Shown here one piece after another: positions 14,305 to 15,013 of a stretch of DNA of 15,013 nt. How positions within the stretch are numbered: the first letter of the stretch is position 1; each line of letters begins with the position of its first letter. Position numbers and translations under genes: made by a program. The notes below the pieces were generated by a model, which worked only from the letters and a program-made list of their open reading frames with translations, was not told the origin of the DNA and did not search any database. The stretch comes from JBAUHN01 sp049680295 (GTDB lineage: Bacteria; Pseudomonadota; Alphaproteobacteria; Rhodobacterales; Rhodobacteraceae), in contig JBAUHN010000387.1 of NCBI GenBank assembly GCA_049680295.1, forward strand, positions 1 to 15,013, in the 5' to 3' direction.

Positions 14305-15013
14305 TTACACTCGAAAAGATGCGCGTTTGTTGGCCCAGGGCTGTGCCCACTCAATCTGCGCGCACAGGGCGATCAACATCTCGTCGTTGCCAAAAGCGGC
14401 GGCAAGCTGCACGCCCACAGGCAATCCACCCTCCGTCCAATGCAAAGGCAGCGTCGCCGCAGGCTGCCCCGAAGCGTTAAAGCTGGCGCAAAAAGGAGAG
14501 TATTCGAACACGCCCCCCGGCCCGGTGCGATAGTCCTCATAATCGTCGCGTTCATGAGTGAACCGCCCGATTTTGGCAGGCGGTTCGGCCATGGTGGGAC
14601 ACAGCAATATGTCAAAATCGGCAAAGGCATGCGCCATCTCGCGCCCGTATTTGTGAATAACGCCAACAGCTGCCAAATAATCCGCGCCGCTGATGGTATC
14701 GGCAAAGGCTACGGCGCTGGCCGATACCCCCTGAATGTCGCCTGCACGTAAGCTTCGGCCTTGTGCTGCCACCGCCTGCCGGATGCCAAGGGCTGTGCCA
14801 CAGGCGACAATCCGGGTCCAGGCGTGCATCATGCCTTTGTGATCCGCACGCGGGCGTGATGGGGTGACGTGATGCCCAAGGTCCGCCAACAGATGCGCTG
14901 TGTTTTGGACCGCTGTCTGGCAGGCAGGATCGACGGGTGCTCCGTCAAATGTTGTGTCACACATGGCGATGCGCAGCGGTTTTAAAGGGCCTGACATTGC
15001 AGCCAGATAGCCC
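14305..15013 (-). CDS. Amidase-signature family enzyme (C-terminal part, cut by window edge)
   Basis: The frame is open to the right edge and ends at TAA 14305, giving about 236 codons of the C-terminal part. It matches the amidase signature family: PLRIAM after a linker, a helical middle, DILLCPTMAEPPAKIG (about 130-145 counted from the methionine at 14997), the stretch SFNASGQPAATLPLHW and GLPVGVQLAAAFGNDEMLI near the end. Such enzymes hydrolyse amides; relatives include GatA, nylon-oligomer hydrolases and indoleacetamide hydrolase. The catalytic Lys-Ser-Ser residues would lie off the window, so activity cannot be judged. No GatB or GatC gene follows, so a stand-alone amidase is more likely than the tRNA amidotransferase subunit. 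The methionine at 14997 is internal, not the start. Confidence 0.88.
   Translation of the reverse strand, partial: GYLAAMSGPLKPLRIAMCDTTFDGAPVDPACQTAVQNTAHLLADLGHHVTPSRPRADHKGMMHAWTRIVACGTALGIRQAVAAQGRSLRAGDIQGVSASAVAFADTISGADYLAAVGVIHKYGREMAHAFADFDILLCPTMAEPPAKIGRFTHERDDYEDYRTGPGGVFEYSPFCASFNASGQPAATLPLHWTEGGLPVGVQLAAAFGNDEMLIALCAQIEWAQPWANKRASFRV

Noticed and set aside
1..15013. Undescribed defence, mobile or secretion system
   Set aside because: Every coding region belongs to a recognisable housekeeping or widespread family, and there are no transposases, integrases, toxin-antitoxin pairs, repeats arrays or sharp composition changes.

Overview
The window looks like chromosomal DNA from an alphaproteobacterium of the Rhodobacterales, most likely the Roseobacter group. 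The main reasons are the separate F1-only ATP synthase operon in the order atpH-atpA-atpG-atpD-atpC, with no F0 genes beside it, and the character of the proteins (ClpA, a TIGR01459-type HAD protein, RibF, YcgN). No insertion sequence, phage gene, tRNA, rRNA or CRISPR array was seen. The coding strand looks uniform, so I read this as core genome rather than an island.

Layout, left to right. (1) Positions 1-1139, minus: the N-terminal part of the unfoldase gene clpA, cut by the left edge. (2) 1314-2081, minus: gloB (glyoxalase II). (3) 2143-2877, plus: a class I methyltransferase-like protein divergent from gloB. (4) 2878-3151: a 274-base leader upstream of the ATP synthase operon, with a long imperfect hairpin and a 9/10 match to an FNR-family box. 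(5) 3152-8034, plus: atpHAGDC, closed by a clear intrinsic terminator at 8058-8084. (6) 8150-8500, plus: a small H-type lectin domain protein. (7) 8515-9534, minus: prs (PRPP synthetase), convergent with the lectin gene. (8) 9646-10245, plus: a DsbA-fold isomerase-like protein divergent from prs. (9) 10258-14182, minus: a gene train read right to left as HAD-IIA protein, MaoC-type dehydratase, ribF, ycgN and a threonine aldolase. Its last three genes overlap by a few bases and are probably translationally coupled. (10) 14305-15013, minus: the C-terminal part of an amidase-signature enzyme, cut by the right edge.

The genes serve central metabolism: ATP synthesis (F1 sector), PRPP supply, FMN/FAD synthesis, methylglyoxal detoxification, protein quality control and glycine/threonine metabolism. 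I did not find a convincing undescribed multi-gene system. The points most worth a second look are the structured leader and FNR-like box before atpH, the orphan H-type lectin protein just after the ATP synthase operon, the altered HAD motif I in the protein upstream of ribF, and a perfect 11-bp inverted repeat inside the 3' end of the threonine aldolase gene. All family assignments come from reading motifs by eye; no database search was run.
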